Positions 63,109-64,000 of a stretch of 64,000 nt of DNA are shown in pieces (within the stretch, counting starts at the first letter, position 1; each line of letters starts with the position of its first letter). This DNA comes from Trichormus sp. M33_DOE_039. GTDB taxonomy: Bacteria; Cyanobacteriota; Cyanobacteriia; Cyanobacteriales; Nostocaceae. A program made the position numbers and the translations under genes. Under the pieces are notes generated by a model. It was not told where the DNA came from. It searched no databases and was given only the letters and a program-made list of their open reading frames with translations. Location: contig DVDT01000100.1 of assembly GCA_015296085.1 (NCBI GenBank), positions 26,306 through 90,305 of the forward strand. Reading direction: 5' to 3'.

Positions 63109-64000
63109 ATGACAGCAACCTTACAACAGCGCAAAAGCGCAAACGTATGGGAGCAGTTCTGCAACTGGATCACCAGCACCAACAACCGCCTATACATCGG
63201 CTGGTTCGGCGTACTAATGATCCCCACCTTGCTAGCTGCAACCACCTGCTTCATCATCGCCTTCATCGCCGCACCTCCGGTAGACATCGATGGTATCCGC
63301 GAACCCGTTGCAGGTTCACTAATCTACGGAAACAACATCATCTCCGGTGCAGTAGTACCTTCCTCCAACGCTATCGGTTTACACTTCTACCCCATCTGGG
63401 AAGCAGCTTCCTTAGACGAGTGGTTGTACAACGGTGGCCCTTACCAACTAGTAGTATTCCACTTCTTGATCGGAGTATTCTGCTACCTAGGTCGTGAGTG
63501 GGAATTATCCTACCGCTTAGGAATGCGTCCTTGGATCTGCCTAGCATTCTCCGCTCCCGTAGCAGCAGCAACCGCAGTATTCTTGGTATACCCCATCGGA
63601 CAAGGTTCCTTCTCTGACGGAATGCCCTTGGGTATCTCCGGTACATTCAACTTCATGATCGTGTTCCAAGCAGAACACAACATCCTGATGCACCCCTTCC
63701 ACATGTTAGGTGTGGCTGGTGTATTCGGCGGTTCATTGTTCTCCGCAATGCACGGTTCTCTTGTAACCTCTTCTTTGGTTCGTGAAACAACCGAGAACGA
63801 ATCACAAAACTACGGTTACAAATTCGGACAAGAAGAAGAAACCTACAACATCGTTGCAGCACACGGTTACTTCGGTCGCTTAATCTTCCAATACGCGTCC
63901 TTCAACAACAGCCGTTCCTTGCACTTCTTCCTAGCTGCATGGCCTGTAATCGGTATCTGGTTCACAGCATTGGGCGTAAGCACAATGGCGTTCAACCTTA
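63109..64000 (+). CDS. psbA: Photosystem II D1 protein, 3' end cut by window
   Basis: The first 297 residues of D1, the reaction-centre subunit with P680, TyrZ and QB. Present are Tyr161 (TyrZ), the Mn ligand Asp170, His190 next to TyrZ, His198 (P680 ligand), His215 and His272 (non-haem iron) and Ser264 (QB and herbicide site). Residue 130 is Glu (CYLGREWEL), the high-light or stress form; Gln130 marks the low-light form. The C-terminus, including the remaining Mn ligands, lies beyond base 64000. Confidence 0.98.
   Translation, partial: MTATLQQRKSANVWEQFCNWITSTNNRLYIGWFGVLMIPTLLAATTCFIIAFIAAPPVDIDGIREPVAGSLIYGNNIISGAVVPSSNAIGLHFYPIWEAASLDEWLYNGGPYQLVVFHFLIGVFCYLGREWELSYRLGMRPWICLAFSAPVAAATAVFLVYPIGQGSFSDGMPLGISGTFNFMIVFQAEHNILMHPFHMLGVAGVFGGSLFSAMHGSLVTSSLVRETTENESQNYGYKFGQEEETYNIVAAHGYFGRLIFQYASFNNSRSLHFFLAAWPVIGIWFTALGVSTMAFNL

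Overview
The window is chromosomal DNA of a filamentous, heterocystous-type cyanobacterium of the Nostoc/Anabaena group. The evidence is direct. There are photosystem genes (psbA, psbE-F-L-J, psbO, psaI), the plant-type NDH-1 genes ndhC-K-J, ndhF1 and ndhD1, rubA-ycf48, a group 3 sigma factor, PEP-CTERM sorting and many copies of the HIP1 octamer GCGATCGC. Heptanucleotide repeats and palindromic hairpin repeats of the kind known from Nostoc lie between genes. The sequence was read by eye; no database search was run, so family names rest on recognisable motifs and organisation.

Layout. 1-13 kb: end of a 5-formyl-THF cyclo-ligase, an Uma2 protein, a small catalase-like haem protein, a lone sugar-type ABC permease, a 1344-residue Hsp70-like protein, a Crp/Fnr regulator, a DUF2232 membrane protein, a Cas4/RecB-like nuclease, a phosphohexomutase and a LapA-like protein. 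13.3-19.9 kb: an accessory island with a two-gene coiled-coil/glycine-rich unit, a frameshifted HicB-type antitoxin, two DUF433 proteins, two Uma2 proteins, and an intact IS630-type element sitting inside a small membrane-anchored coiled-coil gene. 19.9-34.4 kb: mainly photosynthetic electron transport (ndhD1, ndhF1, ndhJ-K-C, rubA, ycf48, psbEFLJ, psaI), with a thioredoxin, an NnrU/Z-ISO-like protein, a RbcR-type LysR regulator and a Ser/Thr kinase plus periplasmic-binding-protein pair between them.

34.4-42 kb: a long acidic cyanobacterial protein, a lipoprotein, sigF, psbO and small conserved proteins. 42-61.6 kb: two paralogous two-gene modules flank a housekeeping block of ftsQ, ftsZ, grxC-gshB, a PEP-CTERM protein, hflX and an Uma2 gene. 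Each module encodes a ~440-residue P-loop ATPase followed on the same strand by a large repeat protein. One repeat protein has an internal STAND-like NTPase and 14 WD40 repeats; the other has about 16 TPRs. The two repeat proteins share a recognisable N-terminal domain, so this looks like one sensor/ATPase system present twice with the repeat part swapped. 61.6-64 kb: a 42-bp tandem repeat array, cofG and the first 297 codons of a psbA that encodes Glu130 (high-light-type D1).

The genes fit together as follows. Ycf48 and rubredoxin serve PSII assembly and lie beside psbEFLJ. The scattered ndh genes build the membrane and connecting parts of NDH-1. grxC and gshB form a glutathione unit, and ftsQ-ftsZ a division unit. 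The accessory genes (Uma2, DUF433, HicB, IS630, the ATPase/repeat modules) are the part where something undescribed is most likely.
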